From: Pseudoscleropodium purum
Taxonomy: Eukaryota; Streptophyta; Bryopsida; Hypnales; Brachytheciaceae
Direction: 5' to 3'
Assembly (NCBI GenBank): GCA_963969395.1
Contig: OZ017801.1
Location: forward strand, 2,420,501 to 2,484,500
Length of the DNA stretch: 64,000 nt
Made by a program: the position numbers and the translations under genes. Under the pieces are notes generated by a model. It was given only the letters and a program-made list of their open reading frames with translations, ran no database searches and had not been told where the DNA came from. Position 1 is the first letter of the stretch. The number at the start of each line of letters is the position of its first letter. This document shows positions 1 through 10,939 of the stretch, piece after piece.

Positions 1-185
1 TGAAACCATGGAGGCAAAGGTAGACTCCACAAGCAAATATAGTGACAATTTCATCTAGTTGAACTTTGATACATGTATCACAAAGTCAAATATACAATAT
101 TGAAGGCAAGTTTACAATGAGAGTGAAAAAATGGCCTCATAACATATAGTGGATACACTACAGATGAGCCACAAATGTAACTCAC
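1..185. other. Intron-like sequence next to the importin-beta fragment
   Basis: This AT-rich stretch lies downstream, on the minus strand, of a splice-donor-like GTGAG at 185-181. It is therefore probably intron of the ancestral importin gene. It matches 51267-51451 closely, which is the left edge of the repeated unit visible in this window. No coding potential is seen. Confidence 0.5.
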
Positions 186-843
186 CTATAGAACACCACA
201 CAAGAAGGCCTGCAATTCACTCCGCTTTTCTCGATCATCGGAAGAAAGCGTGGCCATCTATAAAGTAACGTTGAGTGTTCGCATGATCATAGGCACCAAT
301 TGCATAAAATTGGGGGTAGTGTCCTCCGTTGAGATTCTTACAACTTCATTGAAAGTCTCATATGCCGATCTCTACAGTCGAGAATCTTCAAAATCCTCCC
401 TCTCAATAGTTGCCAACAAGGCTTGCACAATGCTCTGGAAAAACAAAGATACGAGAGATGACGATTGGCCACCTCCTCCTTAACGATGTGCCACAAAATA
501 GATTGCTCCATAGACCTTCTCAACAACATTAGGTTTCCTTAATGGCTTCTAGGATGATAGCAAGAATTGTGGTCAAATTGGATTGAGTGATAACTGGAGC
601 CTTGAGAGAAGGTCCATCAAGGAACTCAAAAATCCTTCATAGGATCTATGCTATAGTATTTTGCATATGGTTGTTCTTGTCTTTCATTGGTTGCAATATG
701 AATGGGAGCAACATTATGATCAAGAATAGTCAGCTTGTTCAATGAAGGTCCCTCCAAAATGGATCCAAAAGCATAGGTAGTAGCCTCTCAACAACACAAG
801 TTATCTTTCGAGATGTTCTCCTGAACTGATTATAAAATGATGT
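186..843 (-). pseudogene. Importin subunit beta-1 fragment, decayed (unit 0)
   Basis: On the minus strand, successive frames give pieces matching importin beta-1 (karyopherin beta, the HEAT-repeat nuclear import receptor). The pieces run in the right order: ENISK-like, then TTYAFGSILEGPSLNKL, then a NHMQNTIAWILRRIFEF-like piece, then VVEKVYGAIYFVAH, then RLAYETYNEVVR-like, then DDREK.SELQ.FLCG. The fragment ends at a splice-donor-like site (GTGAG at 185). Several frameshifts and at least one in-frame stop (just before the ATTYAFG block) show it cannot make the receptor. Roughly 200 residues of a normally ~870-residue protein are represented. A paralogous fragment with the same early stop lies at 51452-52115, so decay began before the segmental duplication. 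Family assignment rests on remembered plant importin-beta motifs and is strong; exon borders are approximate. Confidence 0.8.
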
Positions 844-2216
844 ATACAAAACCATACCACGCCATGGAGCAATGCAACCAAAAATGGCTTACCAATCCAC
901 ATGTAGTGCTTAGAGTGATCACAAATTTCTAGTCATAGGTGTAGTCCTTGTTTATAAGATCTACACAACAAATAAGATTTATCTTGGAGATCTAGATGCT
1001 CAAACCACAACTAGTTGGACCACTTGCCAATCAACCTCTCGTAGGGTATAAACGTTGCTATTTGAATTGAATGACAATGCAATGGTGCAAATCACGCTAT
1101 CAACCCTAAACTCTGAAGCAGAACCTTAGATTTGGCAAGCCAATAACAACTACACGTAATACAAAAGTCAGATGCCCAATTTAAAGAATCGCATTACTTC
1201 AAAACAAAAGGCGGCAAGAAGCTCTCACCGCATGCTGACCCCAGTTACCATGTCATGCTCTCATAAAAGTCAAAGCAACACAAAAAGATCGATTCACCAA
1301 ATTGTAAATCCTACACGGAAAACACAGATTTGCAACAAACCGTAACAAGGGTTGTTCTAGAACACACACACCAAACCATTCGAAAAACCCTAAATACCTC
1401 GTCCAAAGCAAACTCATATCCTTGCAACGATGGACACGCAATGGTCGAGTTTAGATGAGGCAACTTGAATTGTGTTTTTCTCAAACCATACAATATCCCT
1501 AAACGAGATTGCCAAAATCTTTCAATCCAACTAACACTAAGTTCAATCTGGCAAGATAAGAGCACTATATGTTGTAAGAAAGAGTACTAACTTAGTAGTC
1601 ACACAGTAAATTCTACGTTGTATACAATGTATAACTTAGTTGTAAAATAGTTAAGTCACTATAGGAATCTGAGAGAAGTAAATGAACTAAAAAGTATATT
1701 TCCTTTAGTACAATACTATACTCATAGTAATAGCAAATTTAATTTTCTTATCCTAACTAATATGCCATTCTCAAAATAGCTAAGAAAGTGGCAATTTTAG
1801 ACTTTTGGTCAAAAAACTTAATGCAAAGAGCGCTATTTTAGTACTACTGCATTTTCTAATGGGGCCTATTATTCCATATCCTATAGTACTTTAAAGAGAT
1901 CCAATGCCATTTTCTATACCCTATATTACTCTAAACTCTTTTATAATTTTTTAACCAAATGATTTTAAACTACCCTATCATTTGTTCGATCCTATATTGC
2001 TACTCCGTCCAATCACTAACCTCCCCACAGACAAGATGTACACATAGTAAGATTATATAGGGCTAGTAGTGACATGAAAATCCTTAAATATGTCACTCTA
2101 AAGAGGTTGTCTAAAGACCTAATTTTTCTTTAATGAAACAACTAATGCAACTAATTAAACATAAGTCTTTCATTCCTATAAGTTGGCCTATAGAATTTTT
2201 CACTTCAAAAAACAAC

Positions 2217-2260
<44 letters not shown>

Positions 2261-2972
2261 CAAAGAGAAAGACAAAGATACATATATACAATAACCCCAT
2301 ATTTTTACTAGCATATTTGAAGTTTATACTAATATATATTATTTTTATTGGCTTGTGAATTACAAGTAGCATTACCAATTTCATATATATGACAAAGAAT
2401 GTATATTCATAGCATTGTACTTTTCATGATAATTGAGGTCCTATTTAAATACATAACAATGTTAGTTCCTCAAAAAATTATTAAAAATATCACAATTCAA
2501 GACAAATGAAGTGCATCTCCATTAGTGCACCATATTTGCAAAACTAACAAAATACCTTAGAATCATATCTTTATATAAAGCCTAACAAACAAAAACTTTA
2601 CTTAATAGTCCATATGTGCTTGAATATTAAGATCTAATTAATGGAAAAAATGACATCTGTTATTCAAGATATTTGCTAATTCATCAATATCCCATAAAAT
2701 ATAAAGGTTGTTTGCTACACTTGTCATCTAACAAAAAGAAAGACAATATTTAAAATGCAAAAAAAATCTTCCATCATAGTATCTCACTTGTTATTTGATC
2801 AAATCTAACATTACTTGCTTATAAAACAAAATACTAATACCAAATGCTACTTGATAAAACAAAGGTAACTTGTCTCTTACTGACTATATTGAAATTCAGC
2901 CATGTTATGACATCAACAACTTCAACCTCATCATATTCTAAAACTATCTCAAGATCTCCTTTACATAACATC
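844..2972. other. Non-coding spacer between importin fragment and ROCO-a
   Basis: No gene is recognised. The stretch is colinear with 52110-54170. The part from about 2041 onward also matches 19745-20624, so it forms the common 3' flank of all three ROCO copies. It contains a (TA)n microsatellite. Short open frames here do not look coding. Confidence 0.7.
2220..2256. repeat. (TA)n microsatellite
   Basis: About 18 TA units lie in the 3' flank of ROCO-a. The paralogous spot in unit 1 (19888-19932) holds a purine-rich GAGAGG/GCGAGA tract instead. In unit 2 (about 53500) it is a short TATACATATA, so the tract has evolved quickly. Confidence 0.95.
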
Positions 2973-5900
2973 TTAATTCAATACATCCTTAGCATCACCT
3001 TGCTTGGAAAGGCATTTATCACATATCCAAGCCACCAATCCTCTTGTTGAGCTCTCATATTTAACCTTGGTCAATTTGAACATCTCATAGAACTCTCTCT
3101 TGTTTTCACATTTTGGCTCCAAAAAACTTCTCAACCACCTTTGTGCTTCGGATGTGTCATTAGTAGAGAGCCTCGTAACATTCCTTGCTTCTAATGGTAG
3201 TGACTCCAAAGTTACCGTAGGAATTGGGTATTCTAAAAAACCTGGTGTGTCAAGAATCAAGGCTATAAAGGTACAACCATCACTAAAATCAGGGACCATT
3301 GCACCCATCCCACAAGCTACATGTGCACCAATTTTAGTCAATATGGTGACTATTTTCAATCCATATGCAAGCATTGCAAAAAATCTTTTTGTATCCTTGG
3401 TTCCAAAATGGACCACACAACCTTCTTGGTTTGCAACTTGGTGGAATCCATGTATACTTTCACACATGAGGTGAAGTTTGAATCGATTCAAACCAGGAAC
3501 AAATCGCATCAAAAGTTTGTGGTTCCAACTTCACTAAGATATGCAACTTTGGGAATTTTTGAGTTTTTCATCTCCATTGAGAATGCCATCATATCATCGA
3601 TCCTTGAACACACTTTGTACAATAATTCCTTTTGCATGTCTTTGATGTCATGTTCCAAATTTTGTATCATCTCCACCACATGATCCAATTTGGACATGAT
3701 TTCTTCTTGATGTTGCTTTTGTATTTTAATGATGTTGTCCAACTTGACATCCAAAGCTCCATAGAGGCGATTCCAAGGCATTTGCCAATATATAGTGCTT
3801 GAGACATTACCATTCTTGTGGTTGTGAAAGGAAGTATCTTTTTGAGTTGAAGAATCTAAAGATTGGATTTTCTTGTGATATTCTTGTAGTTCGCATGTCC
3901 TTTTTATCAAGAGATTATGGTATGCTACATCTCCTAATAAAGTTTTCACCATGTGGAACCCAACATCCAAGCCTTCACATGCTCTCCAACTATATTTAGC
4001 GTCTCCACCATGGTTTATAACCTCCGCTTCTAAGTCTTTCACATGAACAACTTGGGTTTTTGCGGTGCATTGGACTAAGTAACTTTTGGACACACTCAGG
4101 TCGCAAAATGTACTCCATAAGGTGTACTCCGGGACAACCCAATGTGGGATCTTCTTGAAGGTGTCTAATGTGGTCGGTAATGTGGATTTCAAGAAATCCC
4201 ATCAATTTGTCTTGAGATTGATTGGAACGTGCAAAGATGTCAATATCACCATGATTGAATTGAAGAATCACTTCATTGCCGTTAGTGATGAACTTGATGA
4301 CATCTCGAAATACCTTATATGTATGTTGGTCATTGTTGCTTTGGAGTGTTTTGAAGAAAGAAACCTATCAACAACACATCCGCAAATGAATTACATTTAA
4401 TAGAAACTAGAGACATTGTAGAATCCTATTTCATCTAATTCATCTATTTGAAGCTAACATTACATTTAAAAATAAAAAATAAAATGAATATATCCTCTTT
4501 TGAAATTGAACATGAAAAATAATTAACTTTGAAATCGTATTACTAATTGTTGTATCTTACTAAAATGAATTGGGTTGTATCCCCAAGTACTTGGAATGTG
4601 GACTATTATGAGATGGAAATATCAATATAAGCATCAACTTGAATAGACATGAAACATAGAAGACATATTATTTCATAGAGAGCATTCAAACCATCACCTG
4701 AAGTCGTGTGAAAAATCCAACAGTCAACATCGTCTTTAGTCCATCTTGGCAAGCTAATCTTCTCCCAACATAATTGAAGCCTCTTGATCCATCAATTCTT
4801 TCACACCAACTCAAGGTTTCATTAGTGTCTCTCAAAGTCGATGGTATCAAGATGTGATTCACATCTTGTTCATAACAAATATGCAACTTTTTCATCATGC
4901 CTAAGATGTCATCAAACTTCTTCTCAATATCACCTTCTTTTGGAAGAAGACCCAACATGAACAACTTCACATGCTCAATGCAAATGACCCCGTTGGATGA
5001 AACCATGTCCAATTGAAAACCCTCGTTTGCACATTGGTGAAGGAATTGTCCCATGATATGGTGACAAAACCAATGGGGATTTGTAATGACAACTCCTTCT
5101 TTTTCATCATAAATGATGTGGCCCCCATCACTCAATGATAGAGCTACAAACTCCTTCCTTCTTCTAGCAAGCTCATGGTTTGCAATGTTGAAGTCTTCCA
5201 CATCCTTGCACATGCTTTCACAAAACTCATCCCACTTCAACAACAATGGTTTCGATTCGTCTTCATTCCATTGCACTATAAGTTGTTGCACTTCTTCACA
5301 TGCACTTATGGTTTTGGGTAGTCTCTCCAACAATTGCTTCAAGTAAGATTTGATGAAATCAAACACCTTGCGTGCATCGGAGACATCCCTACCATCCACC
5401 TTGAATAGGATATTGTCATCATCAAACTCAAGGACCTCTTGGAATTGAACTTTCAACTTTACGACCTCTTCTTTCATGCGTGTTGCAAATAAGTTGTCAT
5501 TCTTCCAATAGTCAAAGTGTGTCACTACAATGGACACATGAGGGCGATATGAATTGGATCGCCTTGTATTGGAAGCAATAAACCGCAACCAAGATTCAAG
5601 TTCCATTTTAATGCTTGTGAAGCTACGTCTTTTTGAAGGATCCAATCTCTCCATTGGATCACACATCAGTAAAAATATTGAACAACTACCATCAGCAGAG
5701 AAATTTGGCATCAGTAGCTCATGAAAAGAATGATAGTCCGTTTGGCCAGCCATATTCCAAATGGAGATGTGAATGTCTTCGCAAATTACATTGTCCACTT
5801 CAATGCCTTGCGTCCGCTCGAGGAGAATGTCTTCTTTGGGCACCATTGGATTTTTTGTCCTTTTGAATGCCCTTCGCATTTTGTTTCCAAATCTTGAAGT

Positions 5901-7109
5901 GTTTTGGACTTCATCTTTTCTTTGGAATTCCTTCAATTGCTTCATAGAGAGTTGCAATCTTGTCTTACCTATACACAAGTCAACTTTATTCAACACAAGA
6001 GTTTTGATTGCAATTCTTGAATCATAAATTCTAATAAAAAAATTGGTACTATTCCATTATGACATGGAGCCTACATATGCATTTTGCGAACTAGAATGCC
6101 ATCATAGTAGTTATTTCCTAAGTATTGCATCATCTTTTTTATCTGAAGAATCATATTGTACAAAGGATCATTTAGATAACATGATAAGTAATATGTTTCA
6201 TTTGAAAGATTTAGAGTGAAAAAAATCCCATTTATAAAAAGGTTTCAATCCTACGCCAAACTCTTTCTAAATCCTTCTCAAGGGTCTTGTTATTAAAAAT
6301 TAATTTAAGAAACATGTGGATCCATGACTACATACTAATCACTCGAAAATGTAGAATATGGGGTGAAATTTGGATGAAACTAATTCACTAGGGAAATGAT
6401 TTCTATTCAATTTTGAAACAACATATTGAAATGTCTAAAAGTGTAATAGTTTTGACATGATGCTCAAAAAAAGATTAATCCAAAGAGTGAGAATGTTCAA
6501 ATATGCAAGGTGCATTAGAAATGCATTTAGAAGACAACTTTGAAATGAAATTGATAGTTTTGCTGTAAGACAACTATGATATCTATGAAACCAATCCCTT
6601 GAAACTAATTAACTATGATTTCTTTGTTAAAAATAGAACATGTCAAAGATTTATATTTTAATTCATGTCAATCCATCCAAATCAATACATTCATTTACAA
6701 AATGCATGCCTTAGTGCTACTCACAAAGTTTCTTAGATTTGAAACAACCTCAAATACAACTTTTGCAATATTAATAGGAACAACCCATCAAATAAAGAGC
6801 ACAACCACCAAGATCTACCCTAGACACTTCATGAACTATCTCTGAAACACTTAGACATTTAAGTTGAATTTATAAGAATTTATTAGGATTTTGAATTTAA
6901 AAATTGTAAACCGCTACACATCTAATTTATTCATAGACTTAATTTACATATTCCATACATTCATAGTATTCCTTTCAATTTTAAATACTAATAAATGAAT
7001 ATCAAGAATCATGTATCTACATACAAAATTTGGATATGTATAGCATACCTGCAAATGGTTGTCCACACAAAAAAACTCGTCCAGATGTGGGTTTCATATT
7101 TGCCATGCC

Positions 7110-7112
7110 TTA
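7110..7112 (-). other. Nonsense codon TAA in ROCO-a
   Basis: CAA (Gln) in ROCO-b and ROCO-c is TAA here, a single C-to-T type change. It ends the frame after KLWGAV, about 20 codons before the P-loop. Confidence 0.9.
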
Positions 7113-8483
7113 TACAGCACCCCACAATTTCATTTTCTTTCTCTTTGATAATGCGGAGTATACATATTCTACATCTCCTGATGCTTCCAAACCTGTGGAC
7201 CTCAAGCCGATGTCTTCACTGCAATGATTCTCCAATAGCAAGTCCATCATTGCTCCAAGCATTTTGCAACCACCAACTACTGAACACCCTTCCAAATCTA
7301 TTTTCTTCAAGGATTTGTTGGTCTTGAGAGCTTCCAAAATGGCAAAAATGTTTTCAATTGCTTGTGCATCTTGAGAACTTAATTCTTCTAGTTCAAAGAG
7401 TCTTAAATCTACCAAAGATGTATTGGTGCAAACCATGTTAACTAAGGTTTCAATCCCCTCTTTTCCTCCCACAATTTTCATTAACACCAAATGGGTGAGG
7501 GTGGTATTGAGCTGGATATTATTGGTCTTGGGCAACAACGGATCCAACAATATCTTCAACTCCATGCTACTTAAGCCTCCAACAGATAGGAATTGAAGAG
7601 AACGGTTTGAACACAATGCAGATGCCATTTTGGTATATCCTCTCATTAATTCATTCTTAGTCATGTTAGAAGTATATAGAAAGAGTGTTTTGAGGGACAT
7701 GCTTGCAACAAGCAAGCCACCTATATGTTCAAGCTGAGCATCTGATGTTAGAGATTCAAATATCAATCTTTCAAGTACACTGTCAGAGGTACTGAAGGGC
7801 TTCACGAGTTGCTCCATTCCCTCATTGTCCCAATCAGAACCAAAAATTCTCAATCTTTTGAGAATTTGAAGACTACAGGACACAACAAAAATGTCCATAA
7901 ATTCCATAGCCACCTCTTTGCCAATCTTCTTCTCAATCCTACTCCAAAAAGAAAGGGCGAGATATTGAATAGCAGCATTTCCAGAAAGCACACTTGAGAT
8001 ACACTTTGCTAATGGGATTGGGGATACCCTCCAACACTCTAGCTCGAGTTTCCTGAAAGCGTTGCCAGACTGGCGGAGTGCAGCTGCAAATGCTTCCATA
8101 GGTTTCAAAGAATCGTCCCCATCAAGAATTACCAGCACTTCGTCACCAAGCACAACTTCAGAGGAAACAACTGCTCCCAGAAACTCACGGAAGCCTCCTG
8201 GCATGGCGGGGCTATACCTCTTCCAATACGGTCCAAACTGCAGTTCGATATCAGAGTCTCCTTCGATCGCCAGCACTCTGCACCAGCGTTCATGTTCGGG
8301 TAAGGAAGAGAGAAACCGTGCCCACTCCGACTCCGGGTGGCCTTCCTGAGAAGGCAAATGCTCCGACCCCGCAGTCTCTCCGCTGGCAGGATACAAGGGA
8401 GGCCTACGAAGCCAACGAACGAAGAAATCTTTCCAAGTCCAGAAGCTAAACAGACACACCAAGAAAGCCAACACCTTCCTCAT
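7110..8483 (-). CDS. Residual 457-aa anchor-LRR open frame of ROCO-a
   Basis: This is the part of ROCO-a upstream of its nonsense codon. It starts with the hydrophobic stretch VLAFLVCLFSFW (residues 4-15) followed by basic residues, then ribonuclease-inhibitor-like LRRs over about residues 144-430. It ends ...KLWGAV at a TAA. It has no GTPase or COR domain. Whether it is expressed as a truncated LRR protein is unknown; the sequence only shows that the frame is clean. Confidence 0.4.
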   Translation of the reverse strand: MRKVLAFLVCLFSFWTWKDFFVRWLRRPPLYPASGETAGSEHLPSQEGHPESEWARFLSSLPEHERWCRVLAIEGDSDIELQFGPYWKRYSPAMPGGFREFLGAVVSSEVVLGDEVLVILDGDDSLKPMEAFAAALRQSGNAFRKLELECWRVSPIPLAKCISSVLSGNAAIQYLALSFWSRIEKKIGKEVAMEFMDIFVVSCSLQILKRLRIFGSDWDNEGMEQLVKPFSTSDSVLERLIFESLTSDAQLEHIGGLLVASMSLKTLFLYTSNMTKNELMRGYTKMASALCSNRSLQFLSVGGLSSMELKILLDPLLPKTNNIQLNTTLTHLVLMKIVGGKEGIETLVNMVCTNTSLVDLRLFELEELSSQDAQAIENIFAILEALKTNKSLKKIDLEGCSVVGGCKMLGAMMDLLLENHCSEDIGLRSTGLEASGDVEYVYSALSKRKKMKLWGAV

Positions 8484-9257
8484 CTTGACCTCGACTACCC
8501 CGATGCAGCTTCGATGCAAAATCTCACGAACAAACAGAAGGAGCGATGATCAGAAACGGTCGACGCCTACAGCCGTGTTAGCTTTGGTCCTCCAGACCCG
8601 AACGACCCTTCTCCCTGCTGAGCAGTCGAAAGACCTCACCCTCGTACTTCCCGAGTTTCACAACGCAGTCACCAAACTTCAAACGTCTTCAACAAGCTAG
8701 AAGGCCACTCTAAAGTTCCGAGCAAGAAGCCATCAGGTGCCTGCAAGTGTCTCCAAGTGAACTTCTTGCAACAGGTCGTGTGCAGTGTGTACACCGTGCT
8801 TCATCCAGCCGAAGCATAAGGGAGGGACAACACAAGCAGCCAACTCTCAACAGTATCAGAGCTCGGAGCACAGCTAGAGACAAGCAAAGCACTCACGAGG
8901 ATCATGCCTGTCGACCAAGACCTGCAGATGGCTCCGTAACGCTGGCCGTCCAAGGCCGACGAGGAGCTCTGTGGACTGGGAACAGAACACTCGTCTCCTG
9001 GGCAGGGAGTCTCGCCCGGCCTGGGGCTAAAGCTTATCACCTTCCTTTGTCCACGTGAGGCCAGGGAGGATTCACCCCATGTTTTACCCTTGCAGAACAT
9101 CCTGAATTTGTTTTGACCACATATGATAAAATTCTGGGAACAGAACACTCATCTCCTGGGCAGGGAGTCTCGCCTGTGGGTACTGGGTAGCCCATTGCTG
9201 TTTTGTCCAGTACACTGGCCCCATGGGTACACTACGGTGTCAGAGTTTCAATGGCAA
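8484..9257. promoter_or_regulatory. GC-richer 5' flank of ROCO-a
   Basis: This stretch is clearly richer in G+C than the rest of the window and is conserved upstream of the other two ROCO copies (26152-26530 and 59682-60480). It probably holds the 5' UTR and promoter of the minus-strand ROCO gene. It contains two copies of a roughly 38-bp motif (core GGAACAGAACACTC, then CTCCTGGGCAGGGAGTCTC) at about 8977-9014 and 9134-9172. About 210 bp present at 26510-26705 and 60045-60240 is missing here. No TATA box or start site can be assigned with confidence. Confidence 0.5.
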
Positions 9258-10939
9258 AATTTACATCTTTTCAATATCAGAAACTTCCTCTCTTTCTAAA
9301 CAAAACTATTGATTATACTATAGTTAGAAAATGATACTATAATTAAAAAATTAGTAGACTATGGATATTGACCAAAAATTTAGGCATTTATAGTATATTT
9401 TGTTTTTGTTTTAATTTCAAAATGGAATAGAAACTACATTTAAAAAGCTTCATCTCATTCATTGAGTTCATATTCAAAAACAATCTTTTTAATGGCTAAA
9501 CTTCTATCAAGACCAATAGAGGTTGAAGTTGTCAAATACACCAAACTGACTTGTATTCCTTTCCTCTTAATTCACACCATTTTCCAAAAAATTTAAAAAA
9601 TAAAAATAAAAATTGTCAAATACACAAAAAAGTCAATTGTAGTAATCCTTGGATTTAGCATTGATTACCCTTTTATGAAAGTTCTACAATTTTTCATCAA
9701 TGAAGGGATTTCCACCTCCAAGTTTTACATGCACATTCAAAAAAGTGTGCCAAAATAAACCAATTTTCAATAAGAACAAAGCTATGTTTGACCATCCATC
9801 AACAAATTTTTGGCTAGAGCTTTAGGTGTTTCAAGGTTAGAAGGGACAAAAATACTTTAGCATGAATTTGAAGTTCATGAACTTCTAACTATCAGTGATC
9901 CCCTATAGCTTTTGCATTCATATCCAAATGGTCTACTTATTGATGCATTGGAATTAGCATGAAAATTGCAAAAGTGGTACAATTATGAGCGCCAAAAATT
10001 TAAATTTTCATTTGCACAAGGTTCCAAAAACTAGAAAAAATGTAAATTTAGGTTTTAGACCTTGAGTCTTGAAAAATAATAAGGCTTTGCAAATTGCCAA
10101 TTCAATAAACTTGATGTTAATACATTTTCATTTGCCAACACATGCATACAAAATTTGGCCATTACAAGGTAGAAAAACTTGGTCTTGTTCTGTGTTCTAA
10201 TTTGATTCTCAATAAGCCAATAATGTGCACTTGAACCTTCTTTTTGAGAATTTGAGGCTTCTTTCCAATTGCAAATCTAAATGCATTGACTAATCAAATC
10301 TTGTTTTGAAGTCATGTTAGAATGCCTTACAAGGACAATAAAGAAAGTTGACTGTGTGTATCAACTCAAGATCATTGTTTGAATGTTTTTTTGGAAATAT
10401 ATGCAATGAATGTTTGAATTTTTTTCTATTGAAGTCAATTGCTTTTAACTCCCTTTATTTGCTAGGATTCAAATATTTACATTAGTTTTTATGACCAAAA
10501 GTTTCCTGATGGGTTGGAATTTAAACCTCCAAACTTAATTGTAATTAGAACTAACTAACTCTATAATAGTAAGGTATATAGATCCAAAATTGCTTCCAAT
10601 CCAATTCCAAACCCTACTTAAGGCCCCCATTGTACCTTTGTGCATCCTAATGTAGTGAAACCTATAAAGAGTTGGCATTATAAAAACTTCAATATAGAAT
10701 TGGGGTTGAAAGAGTTCAAATTGGGTTGATTATTCACAATTTTATAACTTCAATGAAGACCACCATGCAATTTACTTATGGCAAAAGGTTCTTTCATTAT
10801 TCCACAATGTCAAGGGATGCTTTTGTATTTCCATTGCAATCATTGGGGGCATGGTACAATATATTTTAACATTGAATCTGTAAGATTGAATCGACATAAT
10901 GCTCTTACGAATTTGTTATTTGGCCTTGGTGACTACCAG
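9258..10939. other. Non-coding spacer, duplicated in unit 1
   Basis: AT-rich sequence colinear and highly similar to 29198-30792, with the match ending near 10835. No gene, and in particular no first WD-repeat exon of POC1, can be found in it on either strand. Confidence 0.75.

Larger units (their letters stand above)
2973..8483 (-). pseudogene. ROCO-a: LRR-Roc-COR gene copy, disrupted
   Basis: This is the left copy of the three-exon LRR-Roc-COR gene. Exon 1 is 8483-7049 (ATG at 8483), intron 1 is 7048-5969, exon 2 is 5968-4698, intron 2 is 4697-4365 and exon 3 is 4364-2973. All GT-AG borders match the intact copy ROCO-b. It is broken three times. A TAA at 7112-7110 replaces the glutamine codon of ROCO-b, 25 codons before the exon end and just before the GTPase P-loop. 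An extra T lies in the run at 4057-4061. One base is missing near 3525. The two frameshifts offset each other, so exon 3 keeps its 1392 nt length. What could still be made is a 457-residue N-terminal anchor plus LRR protein. Exon 2 is uninterrupted and keeps Roc and COR, though the G3 motif reads NMAGQ rather than DMAGQ. Loss may be recent given how little else has decayed. Read-through or an LRR-only product cannot be excluded from sequence. Confidence 0.85.

Noticed and set aside
3100..3683. Plus-strand frames of 120-124 residues antisense to ROCO exon 3 (also 20752 and 54298)
   Set aside because: They recur only because the underlying minus-strand exon is duplicated; they have no domain similarity and an odd composition.
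7809..8700. Several plus-strand open frames of 60-95 residues (also at 25730-26368 and 59260-59898)
   Set aside because: They are antisense shadows of ROCO exon 1 and its flank. Conservation follows the minus-strand frame.
10778..10939. Open frame running into the first visible POC1 exon, with a start Met at 10778
   Set aside because: The upstream residues show no WD repeat and the DNA is duplicated spacer. An acceptor-like TACCAG just before 10940 makes an exon border more likely.
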